Assembly (NCBI GenBank): GCA_940671915.1
Contig: CALNVZ010002100.1
Location: 5,273,624 to 5,337,623, forward strand
DNA length: 64,000 bases
Direction: 5' to 3'
From: Paracentrotus lividus
Lineage: Eukaryota; Echinodermata; Echinoidea; Camarodonta; Echinidae
The notes under the pieces were generated by a model. It searched no databases and was not told the DNA's origin. It saw nothing but the letters and a program-made list of their open reading frames with translations. The position numbers and the translations under genes were made by a program. Shown piece after piece: positions 12,801 through 23,876 of this stretch. The first letter of the stretch is position 1. Every line of letters begins with the position of its first letter.

Positions 12801-15800
12801 AAAACATACTCTAAATAATGTAAACTTGGTGAAATTTAGTCCCTGAAGAAACAGCGATTTTACGCTGATCACACCCCTATTTTAAGAAAAACATTGACGA
12901 TGCCGAAAGGTTGAAAACAGATATTTTTTAACGCTTTTTGTGGACGCGCATGAGTAGCACATCAAGGTGGTGAGTCCCCTCTCCATCCCCCCCCCCCCCC
13001 CACCGGGCCATCGTAAAACTAATGAAGTGAAGCAAGTGCAACCTTTCATCAAGATTGCAAGCAATAGACAAGTACAGTTTATGTCATTGTGTGTTTATGG
13101 ATTTAAAAAAAATCATCAAAACTACACCTAGAGGGTTTCTATTAAATGGATCAGTTCTCTGTGTCTGGCATTTCATCACTAATTCCCAAGAAGATATATA
13201 TAAAGCTCCCAGGCCCGGCCTGAAATCTGCTGCATAATTCAGGATTTACATGGACTGTGGCATACATAATATCAAGATACATCCCCAGACATATTAATTG
13301 TCAATTTTCCAAGTTTTTCTGACGTTTATAAAGAGGTTGAGTTCAACTACAAAACTCATTTTGAAAATAGGTACAAGATTTTCAAAGAAGGGTTTAACTG
13401 CCATCAAGGTCCCTTGGATTAATATGATAAAGCATACCATGCACAATGTTTCACACTGACTGTGATGCCTCTTCTCAGTACCAGAGAGTATAGTACAATG
13501 TACATGTATGTATTGACTTGTGTAGGCAAGAGGGTTTGCACATGTGAGCAAGTGGGTCTCTACATCTAATCAGAAAACTAGAAAAAAAGTGGACATCCCA
13601 AAAATCCTAAAATGACCCTGAATAACTATGACCTTGGTTTCACAAACTACTTGTAACTTCTCATTATTTTATTAACTACATGTATGCACTTAAGTTAAAG
13701 AAAACAGATTCCAAATTGATACTTAACTGATACTGCAAACATAACAATCAACAAATTTTCAAAGAAAACACACCACCCACACAAAACACTTCTTACTCAT
13801 ATTGATGGAATGTATGCACAATATACATCTAAACATGAACAATGTACACTGGTTTTAAGACAACATTGTTAACATGTCAATGTACAATGTACATACAAGG
13901 AATATTTCACTTTATTTTGTTTACACATAATTTCCACATAATATCTAATTCAGCATGGGGCCCAAAGTCCAGAACCCTTTTTCATGCATGTATTTTAAGG
14001 TTCTGATTGATAATTTTTATAAATAACCGCATTTACAGAGAGATTTGAGAGTGACATAGTTCTAGCCTGTGGGCCTATGTGAACAAAAATACCCTACCCT
14101 AAAATCAAGTCAAAAACTATATGACAACCCTATCCCTCAGTCTTAAAAAAAAGAAAGAAATGAAGCCTGGAGCATTTGTCACCAGAGCAATTGCTGTTAC
14201 CAAACAAGGGGTCTGCTAGTGTCTGGGATTACCAAACAACATATAGCTCTATGGTTTTAATCATATTGGTTTAATTAAGGCTAGGAGGCCAAATACTATA
14301 CATTTACACAATGACAGAGACTCATTCACGTATTATGGTAAGGAGCCTCGTTTATTGTGCAAAAATTATTTGGACAATAATTTCTTCATAAACCAGCATT
14401 AAAGGGATTGCGTAACTTTGCGGAGGTTTGCAAAATTCTGAGCTGTGTAGCCCTACAAATGTACATGTATGCTGTCAGTGCATACAATGTGTCAAGAGGA
14501 AACCCTGAAAATTTTATTTCATAAGCATCATTACATGTTTCACAATAAAGAAAAAAAGAAAAAAGAAAAAAAACTCTCCCTACATGGACTACAGTGTTAA
14601 CTTTAGCGTACCTAGGGATGCTTATGACTTATAGTCATCAGTATTGTAGCAATTAAGCGACCAATTAGCTTCAAATCCCAGGCCATTCCTGTCTAACCTA
14701 AAAGTTTGTAATTACGATTACAGCATTAGATAGAAGAGAAAAAAATATGTTTAGATCCTTAACCACTTGGCTGTGGACCACGTAATATTACATGCTTATT
14801 CTATTGTCTGAGCTTTGTCTGTTTCGAAGCGCCGGCGCCACGCTGGTCATACCCGTACTGTGCAAGTAGCACCATGCAGCAGTCAAGTGGTTAATAAAGT
14901 TAAACAATCCCTTTAAACACTCTCTGAAATTGCTCCTTACCGACTCCTCTCCTTGAGTTTTCCATGACATCCACACCAAACTGGATGATATCCCCAGAAC
15001 AGATTTCATGGGCAGGGCTCTCTTCTGATCCTCGGCTAAGGCGATTGTTATTGACAAAGGTACCATTGCTACTCTTGGTATCTTGTAAGAAGAACTGTCG
15101 CAAGAAATGAAATATTGTATCATAGTAAACATAATTAGGTGTTAATCATGCGACTAAAAGACTCGGCAGTGTACTGTATAGCAAAATCCTCAGATAATCA
15201 TCTCCCATCCCACACCTTTCCCTCCTCCCCTCCCCGCCCCCCCCCCCCCCGCCCCCTCCCCCCCCCCCCTGATCATGAGAGTGCTCAATGATGAGATGAA
15301 ATAACCAATGACGCATAACACTATTTTTGAGTTTCCTAAATTTACATGAACCCCAACATAGTCTTTGTGAGAAAGGTTATTATGCATTATGAATTTATTT
15401 TAACATAGATCTGCAGAAATTTTAACAACTATGTTTTTTATAAAGCATGAATAGCCAGTAATTGATCATAAAAACCTGTATGCTGATTATGTACATTGTG
15501 TACATGAAGTCATTAATCACTTAATAGCAGGTCATTAACAAACTCATATAAATACCTATCCCTCATATGTTCTATGAGGAAGTCTACATACATACATGTA
15601 TTCATGTACATTACAATATTTATTACACTTGTCCTGGGCAACCTGCAACTGACCCATCTAAATCGTAATCTTACACACGTAGGAATGTATACGTACATGT
15701 ATAGCATTGCGCTACTTGATCTGTAGAAACTTTTAAGTGACAAAAGGTCAACTGGATCAGTTAATGAGGTTACATAATGTATACTTCCCTGATTGCTTAA

Positions 15801-16426
15801 AACATAATGATTTGTCTCCATACACTGTATGTGTTCATTTTTATTTTCAAGAACTTGAGCATACTATCATTTTGACAAGAAAAAAAAAATCACTGTTGAA
15901 CATTTCATTTTGACTTTACAAAAAACAAGGCTCCAGTAAAAATAGGTTCCAAATTTGATAGCCTAAACCCCCAAAATCTAAAATTATGAGCAAGGACCTT
16001 GTGATCCAGACTCCACTAGGAAACAGCTGTTGTAGAGCACCTTGTATAATCAAGATGGTTCTAGGACAACTACCCCTTGACAATTACCCCTGGGCAACTA
16101 CCCCCACCAAAATCTACCTCCTAACTCTACCCATTTCTGAGGGGAGGGGGTAGTTGACCTGGGGGTAATTGGCCTGATATGAATCAAGATATCAGATCAG
16201 GTAGAACAGATTAAATTCTCACCTTAGAAGCGTCAAAGTCATACCAGATGAGTGCATGATTACGGGAGAGAACTTTGCAGTCAAATATTCCATTATCCAG
16301 GGCCGGACGGGCCTTTGCCACTGAGCGACCGATCTTGACCGGCTCCGTCAGTCTTATATGTCTCTCATCAAAATGATGAGAGCTGGGATGACACTTAAAC
16401 ACAGCTTTTGCTGTCATGGTGACCAT
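181..16426 (-). CDS. SLMAP: SLMAP (sarcolemmal membrane-associated protein), 5' part, eight coding exons
   Basis: Coding exons on the minus strand, in gene order: 16426-16223, 15094-14941, 11854-11788, 7092-6990, 3842-3675, 2862-2722, 2269-1963 and 324-181. Phases agree at every junction (0,1,2,0,0,0,1,1), giving about 429 residues before the window ends; the rest of the coiled coil and the tail anchor lie to the left. Residues about 1-120 form an FHA domain with the GRSVA, LSRNHA and DTKSSNGTF motifs that contact phosphothreonine. A long coiled coil follows ([42 protein letters not shown]). These segments match vertebrate SLMAP closely from memory. Family knowledge: SLMAP is a tail-anchored STRIPAK subunit that recruits Hippo kinases to PP2A through its FHA domain. 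The start is the ATG at 16426; an in-frame ATG three codons later (16417) is also possible. Exons 5 and 8 have partial tandem copies nearby. Identity is near certain; minor exons could be missed. Confidence 0.93.
1814..1926. mobile_element. Short foldback element next to the SLMAP exon 7 donor
   Basis: The ends are imperfect inverted repeats: CTGTAAGTGCAACACACG on one side and GCACTTACGACGTG on the other, around a small central hairpin with GTGCAATTCTC and GAGAGTTGCAC. TTA flanks both sides, as for a Harbinger-type target. It shares GTTGCACGT-type words with the element at 8435-8685. It ends about 36 bases from the exon 7 donor at 1962. Confidence 0.5.
2345..2475. repeat. Palindromic 'GGACAATTACCCC' element, copy 1
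   Basis: A roughly 130-base foldback. One arm carries GGACAATTACCCC words and the other GGGGTAATTGTCC words, around a centre with GTAGATTTTTGGTGG. Copies with the same words occur at 16056-16178 and 55246-55362. It lies in an SLMAP intron between exons 6 and 7. Confidence 0.7.
3481..3768 (-). repeat. 157-bp tandem duplication of the 3' part of SLMAP exon 5
   Basis: Sequence from about 3481-3611 is repeated at about 3638-3768 with few changes, offset 157 bases. The unit holds the end of exon 5 ([17 protein letters not shown] to RAYSK), its donor and about 35 bases of intron. The full exon is the copy at 3842-3675. The second copy has a donor at 3518/3517 and an open frame in the same phase, but its only candidate acceptor (GAAG before CTAACC) has no pyrimidine tract. 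Confidence 0.85.
3843..6989 (-). other. SLMAP intron 4
   Basis: About 3.1 kb of AT-rich intron with many ACATGTA words and short poly-A/T runs. I see no coding sequence. A TTTCGCG-type repeat fragment (CTTTCGCGAATC, AATTCGTGAAAG) lies near 6870-6980 and is related in wording to the element at 7370-7568. Confidence 0.6.
7370..7568. mobile_element. MITE-like element, CTGTATAAG termini, TA target
   Basis: The ends CTGTATAAG and CTTATACAG are inverted and flanked by TA on both sides (7368-7369 and 7569-7570). The interior is rich in TTTTCGCG and CGCGAAAA words in inverted arrangement. Length is 199 bases with no coding capacity. TA duplication suggests a Tc1/mariner-mobilised MITE. Confidence 0.65.
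8435..8685. mobile_element. Harbinger-type MITE with TTA target duplication
   Basis: The left end TGCGGCGGTCACAACTCG is the inverse of the right end CGAGTTGTGACCGCCGCA. TTA flanks both ends (8432-8434 and 8686-8688). The element is 251 bases, GC-richer than its surroundings, and has no transposase. Three-base TTA duplication is typical of PIF/Harbinger elements. It lies in SLMAP intron 3. Confidence 0.75.
8779..9027. mobile_element. Foldback MITE, CTGCCC termini
   Basis: CTGCCCCACTTTGGCAAAAG at the left is inverted as CTTTTGCCAAAGTAGGGCAG at the right. The inverted arms continue with GAAGCAAGTG / CACTTGCTTC. TTTT flanks both ends and could be a target duplication. There is no coding sequence. 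Confidence 0.55.
9028..11787 (-). other. SLMAP intron 3, remainder
   Basis: AT-rich intron without recognisable exons. It holds poly-C runs near 9940 and 10007 inside a short repeat (GGATCCAGGC to CTGGATCC, about 9908-10035), and a motif-reiterated stretch at 11180-11580. Confidence 0.5.
11180..11580. repeat. Reiterated GTGTCACTCAC motif
   Basis: GTGTCACTCAC or a close variant occurs at about 11190, 11211, 11399 and 11567, three of the four preceded by CG or CGTT. Spacing is irregular, so this is not a simple tandem repeat. Element boundaries are not clear. Confidence 0.5.
11855..14940 (-). other. SLMAP intron 2
   Basis: About 3.1 kb of intron. A G run near 12688 and a C run near 12988 are present, with scattered ACATGTA words. 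I see no exon, RNA gene or complete transposon in it. Confidence 0.5.
15095..16222 (-). other. SLMAP intron 1 (between the first two coding exons)
   Basis: AT-rich intron with a C-rich low-complexity tract at about 15205-15270 and the second 'GGACAATTACCCC' palindrome at 16056-16178. Nothing coding is visible. Confidence 0.5.
16056..16178. repeat. Palindromic 'GGACAATTACCCC' element, copy 2
   Basis: It begins with GGTTCTAGGACAACTACC, continues with GACAATTACCCCTGG and ACCAAAATCTACC, and ends with GGGGGTAATTGGCCTG. The words match those at 2345-2475 in inverse order. It is a short foldback of about 120 bases without an ORF, in an SLMAP intron. Confidence 0.7.
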
Positions 16427-16724
16427 CAGTCACATCTGATGTTTTTTAATTTATCAAGGACAAACTCAGCTCTCTTAATCTCTTGAGTTGTATTGATGCT
16501 CTCCGTTGACAATCAAGATAAGTTGATTGTCATGACTTCCTTGCAAAAAAGAATTTTCATCAGCTATGATTATCTACTGAAAGTATTCCACTGAATAAAC
16601 TTCATGTTGAGCGAGTCTGATACATCACAACTTCCTTCTTATGAAAACATCGCATCTAATTGGGAGGTGACATGGACATGTAGATGAAGTTCTTTGGTTC
16701 TCACTTCCACTAATGAGATGAAAT
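16427..16724 (-). other. SLMAP: Probable SLMAP 5' UTR (same exon as the start codon)
   Basis: Upstream of the start codon the minus strand runs about 300 bases to a good acceptor (a TTTTACAG-type site, exon beginning at 16724). It contains short upstream ATGs. It would join the candidate first exon that ends at 17906. This is inferred from splice consensus only. Confidence 0.45.
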
Positions 16725-17905
16725 CTGTAAAATATAAGATTAATTATAAATTAATTAAAATATAGTTTTAAAGTGAATGATTGTACAATTATTCAAAAAG
16801 TTAATAGGAATGATAGGAGGCAAGAGTGAATTGTCAAATTACATTGAAAAGGATTTCCATTGCAAATACTGAAACTACTACACTATGGTCTTGATCACCA
16901 TGACAAAATTTGAATTAAAAAACCCTCAACCATTATGAGGAGAGTGTGCCTTTTCTTGAAGCACAAAATTGGTAACAAAATGCCCCCAAAAAAATGACTT
17001 GACCCAAGTGCCGAACCCCCCCCTCCCAGTATGCATTTTAGGTTTTTTTTTTTTTTTAAATCATTACCCCATCCCTCCCACCAAAAGCATTTTCAGCAAG
17101 CTTGATTTTGACCTAATTGGGGGCGGAAAGGGGGGGGGACGGGCTAGTTGCATTGTGAAAAAAAATAATAAAACAAACAAATAAAAATGATTCTACATGC
17201 CACCAGACAATATCCATGTGAGGAGTAGCAGATATTTAATTTTGAAACCATCGACCCAATTAATATGAATTGAGATTCCAGAGGCAGAGGTGAGAGTTGA
17301 TCGTTGATCGTTGGTCTTTTATAGTGTTGGTCTTCGATCGATTGTTTCTCAAGACGGGGAAAGAGAAACATAAACAATCATACTGTTTGATGCAATATCT
17401 ATTGTGATAAACTTCAGGGTTGGGCACCCTTTTTGGTTCTAGCCATAGCTTAAAGTTAAAGAAAGCAATAATTGAAAATTATAAAAACTTGTCCTTGAAT
17501 TGATGCAGATGAAACCCATATTTGTCATTTACTATGAAAAATCATGCACATTTACATCTAAATTGAAGACGTATTCAACGTGATACAACCTAACAAGTGA
17601 TTTAAACCCCTCCCAATTTCTGATTATTATTGATCACAACGCACATAAACCAATCTTATCACAATATTCTTTCCTTGCACTCAGCTCCGTATAAACTCAG
17701 CAGCAGTGGTCAGCAATCAGCGGGGCTCAATAAATTTCCCCACACACAGACACAGCTCGAGACGGGCTCACAGACTTCACAAACTTGTTTTGCTTACACA
17801 TCAAAAACCATTTCATTCCCTTACTTTAATACCCAACTAACTTAAATTTATCATTTGCATTGATTTCACTTCATTGATAACAGGCTGATTAACCGAACAA
17901 CTCAC

Positions 17906-17990
17906 CAGAATACACGCTGTCGGCCTTGCCTTCTTCCAGTTCCTGGCAGCAGATACATGTAGGTAAACAGTCGCCATTATTTTCTTTTGG
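17906..17990 (-). other. SLMAP: Candidate non-coding first exon of SLMAP
   Basis: On the minus strand a GC-richer stretch, unlike the surrounding AT-rich DNA, ends in a consensus donor (TTCTG followed by GTGAGT, exon end 17906). It lies 1.2 kb upstream of the acceptor at 16724, where a first exon is expected. The transcription start is not visible; 17990 is an approximate outer limit. Confidence 0.4.
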
Positions 17991-18718
17991 TATCAGTCCC
18001 TATAATGTTTTTGACAATAGATGGCGACATACTGGTATAGGAAATTCTGGGTTGGCTTTTTTGGCAAAATGGCACTCTTCATTAATCAAATTACACATCT
18101 AATTCTGCTTTTCATTTTTATTAATGATATGATTTTATTTGATTTTATTTTTAGCAACAATTCTAACGGCCAATAGCTGAATTATGACATTTTTAAAGGC
18201 AAAAACATGCAACATATCATATAGGTTTACATTTGAATAGATAATATTGTTCTTATAGCAAAATACATGTATATTCATAGCGATATAAATGGTACACATT
18301 ATCTATATACAAAGTAATGATGTACAGTTGAGGCCCGAAGTTTACATACACCCAGGGAATTCAATGAAAATTGTTCACTTGCCAAATATCATAAAATATA
18401 CTGTATCTTCAGAAATATTAATACTACCATGACAAATTTGGTATCAAATAAAAGAGCGTACTAAGCTCTTTTACCTAACTGGGATGCCGAAGGGATTAAA
18501 GCATTTTCCAATGGAATCTGCTTTGTACAAAAAAGTAATATTTGTGCCAAATGTATTCTATTGTTAGTCATTATATTTTCAAACATCGTTTCACAGAAAT
18601 ATATTAACGTCAAATCTATTATTGATAGTACATTTTCTATCATGATATGTCACCACTGAACAAAAAAGTTTAATCTGAAATGTTTGTGTTGATAAGTAGC
18701 GAGCATAAATATGAACTA

Positions 18719-19710
18719 GGGTACATGCAGGTAATATGGGCCCCCTAAGCTCATTTGCCTAATTTGCATAAAATTACGAAATGACACACAGTCTAATCTT
18801 TGTTTATATGAATCAATGACTACTGCTCTAACTTTTATTGTGAAGAAAAATAATTATCACCAACCCCCCTGTCTGCAATATTCAAATGTTGACGTCATTA
18901 CCAAAGTGCCCATATTACCTGCATGTGCAGGTAATATGGGCACATGTATTTAATGTACGTTTTAAAAACTACAATTACTCTACCATGTCTGGAATTTGCT
19001 TAAAATGTTGAAAATCATTAACTTTAAGATATAATTTGAAATTATAAGACCCTTCAGTAAAACCTTTGACTATTTATTTCATTGTTATGTATTTTGTATA
19101 TTATTTCTTTTTTTAATATTATTTTAATATTGTTTTCATTATACAAGTCAATATAGGCCTACAATAATTTATTTATATTAATTATATACTGTGAATATAC
19201 CCTAAAAAATCGTAGCAAAGAGATTGATGCCTCATCCCAATACTAAGTACCAGAATCATTTCCGCCATTTTGGATGTCCCATATTACCTGCACTAATGTT
19301 GCTGTGTCAGGCAAGCATTTAATGCAACATTGCACCCCTTCACTAAAACAAATTGACCTGTACACGCTAGAATGATCAAAATGAAACTATAAGCTTACTA
19401 AATATACAAAAAAATTGAGGTTACCCCCTCAAACACTCTTTCACCATCACATTCTGTGAAATATCAAATTTTACATGAGGGTAAAAAAATGCCGTAAGTT
19501 TTACCTACCTTTTTGGTTTTCAGCAATTTTCTCAGAGAAATTTCGGCATTAGATGCTCTCACGACGATATATTTACGTATACAGTTCATATGAACAACAT
19601 TAATATGGTGCTCACACCGGTCACCGGTCACCGGTCGACGGTACGGTCACGACATGATTTGCTTCAGGTGTCCCATATTACCTGCTAGCCCATATTACCT
19701 GCATTTACCC
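18719..19710. mobile_element. Motif-reiterating element, GGTAATATGGG family
   Basis: Ends GGGTACATGCAGGTAATATG and CATATTACCTGCATTTACCC are inverted and flanked by TA (18717-18718, 19711-19712). The terminal motif recurs inside, near 18911-18941 (both orientations back to back), 19279 and 19670. Length is 992 bases with no ORF of note. It is inserted in the Tc1-like element at 18325-20421. Confidence 0.7.
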
Positions 19711-19950
19711 TATTTTGGTCAAGTTTTTCAATTTTCTATATGAAGTTGTTTTTTTTGTTGGAAAAATGACACCTAAAATATTCTTCAGCTCCTGATAACA
19801 AACCAATGTGATAAAAGAGTATGACATACTCATTTGTTTGATACCAAATTTGTCATGATAGCACAAATATTTCATAAGATACAGTAAATTTTATGATATT
19901 TGGCAAGTGTACAATTTTCATTGAATTCCCTGTGTGTATGTAAACTCCTG

Positions 19951-20406
19951 GGCCCGTATTCCATAAACTATACTTAAGCAATTTTGCTTAAGTCTAAGTA
20001 TCTTTTCTAAGATTTTGTCCAGGAAAAAAAATTCTTAGCTTTTATTCCAAACACATAAAGCACTTTGTCTGAGCTCATAAAGTATTAAGCAAAAGTCTTA
20101 ATTCTGTTAATATTGTCATGTTTAATTTGTGGCCTCAAATGAGCTTGCCATATAATTAACATTAAAGTTAAGCCACTAGGTAGTAGGCTTAAAGTTAGGA
20201 TAAAATTCTAATTTGTTTATGTTTGATTTGAAGGCGCAATTCCATTTACAATGATTTAAGACTTTTGGCTTAGCAAAAATCTAAGAATTTATGCTTCACT
20301 GCCAAAAATAGGCTAGAACAGAATTCTTAGTAAGCCGTATTTATGGAATACTCATTTCTAAAGATAAGCAAAAATGCTTAAATTTCATGCTTTTATGGAA
20401 TACGGG
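19951..20406. mobile_element. MITE, GCCCGTATTCCATAAA termini
   Basis: GCCCGTATTCCATAAA at the left is inverted as TTTATGGAATACGGGC at the right. CCTGG occurs directly outside each end and is the likely target duplication. The interior has TTAAGC/GCTTAA words in inverted order. It interrupts the right terminal repeat of the surrounding Tc1-like element, so it is younger. Confidence 0.7.
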
Positions 20407-20427
20407 CCCTGGCCTCAACTGTATATA

Positions 20428-21685
20428 CAGTGCATCCCAATAAAAAAATATATATGATTTTTTTGGGGAAAAGTTTATATGTATATAAAGCTCATATCCT
20501 CAACTATCGTTATGACACAAACAATTCCAAAAATAACGCAATTCTTCAGTGAGCAATGCCCACTTTTGTGAAGGACACAAAAAACAGCCTGCGCAGGAAT
20601 TCGCTATTCATTTATCACCTTTGTATATGGCACGCCAGATGGGAATCAGAGAATAATGGAATAACTCAGCTAACAGAGTAACATATATACCGAAAGTCAG
20701 AAATAAACAATCAATATTATGCAAAAATGTATTTTTTTTCACCGTTCTGTTTTCATATCATTGATTTTTGCTTTGAATTCAGTTTATTTTTGTCGTAGTT
20801 GGCTGAATTATTCCATTATTGCTTGAGTCCCTCTTGGCGTGCCATACAAAGGTGATAAATGAATATAGGAATAATGCATTACGCGGAGTTGTTTAGCGAG
20901 TGTGCAGTGCATGCACGCAGAGGTTTCTTCTGAGCATGCGCACTCCACACAGATCGGAGGCGAGTGAGGAGTGTGCATGCGAAGAAGAAACCTCGAGTGC
21001 ACTGCATATCGCTGAACAACGACGGGAAAATGCATTATTCCTTTTATAAAGATGGCTAGAATTTTCGAACGGAGGTCAATATACCTTGGATGAGAAGAAA
21101 TAATGAAATAAATCAAATATCAAAGATATCTGAATATCTAAAACTGTGGAGAGGTTTTGCGATACTTTACGTGACCTCATTTTACGTGACCTTTTGAGCA
21201 TAAGCTATGGTACTAATCGAATCCGACTTTGAGACGCTCACTATTTTACGTGACTCATTGAGCATAAGCTATGGTACAATCGAAATCTCGATGTTTGAGA
21301 CACTGCACTGCGCTCAGCGCCAAATCCGTGCATTAGACATTATTTGGGTGCGCAAAAATGCACGGCGTGCAGGGATAGACATTTGCTGCGTATGATCACG
21401 TGGTACGCTTTGACCAATCAGCAAGCTGGAAATTACTTAGCCATTTATAATACCGAATTCCTGCGCAGGCTAATTTTTGTGCTTATTCACAAAAGTGGGC
21501 ATTGTAACTGAAGAATGTGTTATTTTGGATTTTTTTTTTTTTTTTTTTTTTTTTTTGTTGGGAGGGGGGGGGCCATAATGATAAATTGAGGATATGAGTT
21601 ATATATATCTAATTTTTTCTCCAAGAACCATAAATTTTTATTTGATAGCCATTTCAAAAGTGTATAGTTCTTTTTGGACGCACTG
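20428..21685. mobile_element. Composite inverted-repeat element, CAGTGCRTCCCA termini
   Basis: It starts with TA then CAGTGCATCCC and ends with GGACGCACTG. Long inner inverted arms (CAATGCCCACTTTTGTGAA, GCCTGCGCAGGAATTC and inverses) match at 20527-20605 and 21458-21530. Two smaller foldbacks lie inside, near 20606-20885 (TTATCACCTTTGTAT words) and 20875-21042 (GGAATAATGCATT ends). Related end sequence (TTTCAAAAGTGTATAGTTC) recurs near 60780-60817. No transposase is visible. Confidence 0.6.
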
Positions 21686-21691
21686 GTATAT

Positions 21692-23780
21692 GCAGAAAAG
21701 AAAGACGAATAGTTCTTATACACTTGACACGAAAGTGTAGGCCTACAAATAATACAAAATTTAGAGTTTGGGCCGTTTGGAGATTGAGACATACTTTACA
21801 TTCAGGGGCCGCGGAGCGTGTGGCTGGGGGGGGGGTTCAGCCCCCTCCCCCCTTTTCTCAAAAAACGTGTAAAAAATAAATTCGCGAAAATGACCACAGT
21901 TTGGGGTTTTCAGCCTGTTCAGCCCCCCCCCCCACTTTCGGCTCAGCCCCTCCACTCTCAAAAGCTCCGCGTTAATCAAATATCAATTATAATTAGCCTA
22001 ATACACCACGGAGTATTACCCCTAAATGAAACCACAATATAATTATGATTTATAGTAACAATCATTCAGAAAGAAAAAATTCGTTGGCATGGATCTGGTG
22101 TACCTGATCATGATCTTAAATCCTGCTGATCTGATATGCGCAAATATCATGAATATCAAAAGGCAGATAAAATCCAATCACTGAATAAAATGTAAAATGA
22201 TCCTACTTGAAACAAAAATAGACAAGCATTTTTTGTAGGCTAATCCTCGTGAAAAGGAATGGATTTTTAAACATATAGGTCAGGTGCATATCCGGAGGGG
22301 TAGCTGGCGGCCCAGACCCCACCCCGATCCGAAAATTTAGCAAAATGCCTCAAATCGAGAATTTGTGACACCTGACCCTATGGCTGTTATTTAATGAAGA
22401 CGTTTTGGACGGGCGAGGACAATTTTTATGCACCCCTTCCCATGAGAAGTCTGAGAGGAATTTTAGGCCTTTTGCCGTCCAATATGTACTGAAATAAATA
22501 GCAATGGGTCTATCCTTTCGTCACTCGTCTATCCAGAATTATTTTTATTTTATTTTATTTTTATTTATTTATTTTCCATTTATTTATTTATTTATTTTTA
22601 TTTTTTTTATTATTATTTATTTATTTTATTTATTTATTTATTTTTTTTTTTTTTTGGGGGGGGGGTCCACAGTAAAAGAACACAACATTTAAGTATACCT
22701 GAGCTAGAATGGCAAAACATATGCTTGCTCATATTACATTTAATTTTAAGCTAAATTGTGCTTGTTGAGCCAGACGGCGCACACCTCGATCTACTCTTCT
22801 ACTCTAATACTGTAAAAGAGGATTTTGTTGCTTGTGCATTCTCCGCGACGAAAAATATTCTTATATAATAAGCATGTTTGATTTTTCAAGCGACTCAAGA
22901 GACGTCGCGGATACTCATGAAACGTCGCGGAGACTCTGGAGACGTCTCCGCGACTAGTCTCAAAACCACCTCAAATCCGTATCAAACCCGTTCCAAACTA
23001 TAGTTAGTCTCAAACCCGTCTCATTGCATTATTATAGGCCTAACATGGATATCTAATATCGATCAAAATAATAATAATAATAATAATTTTTTAATGAAGC
23101 ATTTCAAATGGGCGGGGCGGGAGGCCTGTCTGACACTCAGCTTTTTTTATATCAGGTTCCATACACAAATGATTAGTTTACAATGAAACATATAGGTCTA
23201 ATCATAGACATCTCTCACGGTATTTATAAGGTTTAAAGAATGATTATCTTGTTTCTTGCTTTGTGTTTGATTTGGTTTGTTTTTCGGGTTTAAAGTGATA
23301 AACAAAATCAAATGAATACAACAAAATCGAATCATACTAGAATTGAAACGATTTAACACTATTAACAATACTCTCATTAAGTTCCAATTGTATAATAGTG
23401 AAATATATAAGCCTTGTGAGAAAATAGTGAAACAGAATTCTCTGTAATACAATGCTAAACATGACTGCACTCCTTCATTCTGTGATCCAAACCAGCTTTA
23501 AATAGTATATTGATTACAGTAGTTTATTTGTTTACAAAGGGCGGCCTGTTCAAAGGCCTTACTCACAGAACGGTAAATTCCAATTGTTTTCATATCGGGT
23601 GATTTGTGGAAGTTTTATGACAGTTTGTAATGTCATTACATCGTGATCAGGGAAACAGAAGAGCGATTAAGGTTATACTTTGATGGTAGTCCATGCCGAC
23701 ATTGCTTCTATTCGCTTGCCGTTTGACCGTACATTTCCATAGTTTACCCGCGGCTAGGCCTATACATGAATGACCAAAAT
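21692..23780. other. Intergenic, no gene seen
   Basis: AT-rich DNA with G/C runs near 21825 and 21925, a TTTA-type low-complexity tract at 22540-22655, and a small cluster of GACGTCTCCGCGA-like words near 22900-22960. Open frames here are low-complexity artefacts. Confidence 0.5.
22540..22655 (+). repeat. (TTTA)n low-complexity tract
   Basis: Near-continuous TTTA/TTTTA repeats followed by a T run and a G run. It has no unique content. Confidence 0.9.
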
Positions 23781-23845
23781 AATAAAATATGAAAAAATGA
23801 GCAAAGACAATGGGATTCCATCGGGATTCGAACCCTGGAACTCGT
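23780..23845 (-). repeat. tRNA-derived (SINE-like) fragment, inverted copy
   Basis: The minus strand holds a Pol III B box (GGTTCGAATCCCG) followed by GGAATCCCATTGTCTTTGC. The plus-strand copy downstream has a matching B box and tail (GAATTCCATTTACTTTGC). There is no A box on this side, so the copy is 5'-truncated. Confidence 0.5.
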
Positions 23846-23876
23846 TCACTTTGCAATACTCGAGTGTCGACGAGGG

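Larger units (their letters stand above)
14941..16426 (-). other. SLMAP: FHA domain-coding exons of SLMAP
   Basis: Exon 16426-16223 encodes the first FHA strands with [15 protein letters not shown] and the [15 protein letters not shown] stretch. Exon 15094-14941 encodes [16 protein letters not shown] and [11 protein letters not shown]. Exon 11854-11788 completes the domain ([16 protein letters not shown]). The Arg of GRSVA, the Ser-Arg-Asn-His segment and the Ser-Asn-Gly segment needed for phosphothreonine binding are all present, so the domain looks functional. Confidence 0.93.
18325..20421. mobile_element. Tc1-like non-autonomous element carrying two nested insertions
   Basis: The left end CAGTTGAGGCCCGAAG and following TTTACATACACCC resemble the classic Tc1/Sleeping-Beauty-type terminus. 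The right end reads GGCCTCAACTG. TA flanks both ends (18323-18324 and 20422-20423). Inverted homology extends about 130 bases inward (ACTTGCCAAATATCATAAAA, GACAAATTTGGTATCAAA). No transposase ORF is present. A second element sits at 18719-19710 and a third splits the right terminal repeat at 19951-20406. Confidence 0.8.

Noticed and set aside
14788-15132. 114-codon minus-strand open frame overlapping SLMAP exon 2
   Set aside because: A shadow of the FHA exon in another frame; the FHA motifs lie in the other reading.
22855-22960. Clustered GACGTCTCCGCGA-like repeats considered as a CRISPR-like or binding-site array
   Set aside because: Spacing is irregular, only a few copies are present, and the genome is eukaryotic; most likely a decayed foldback.
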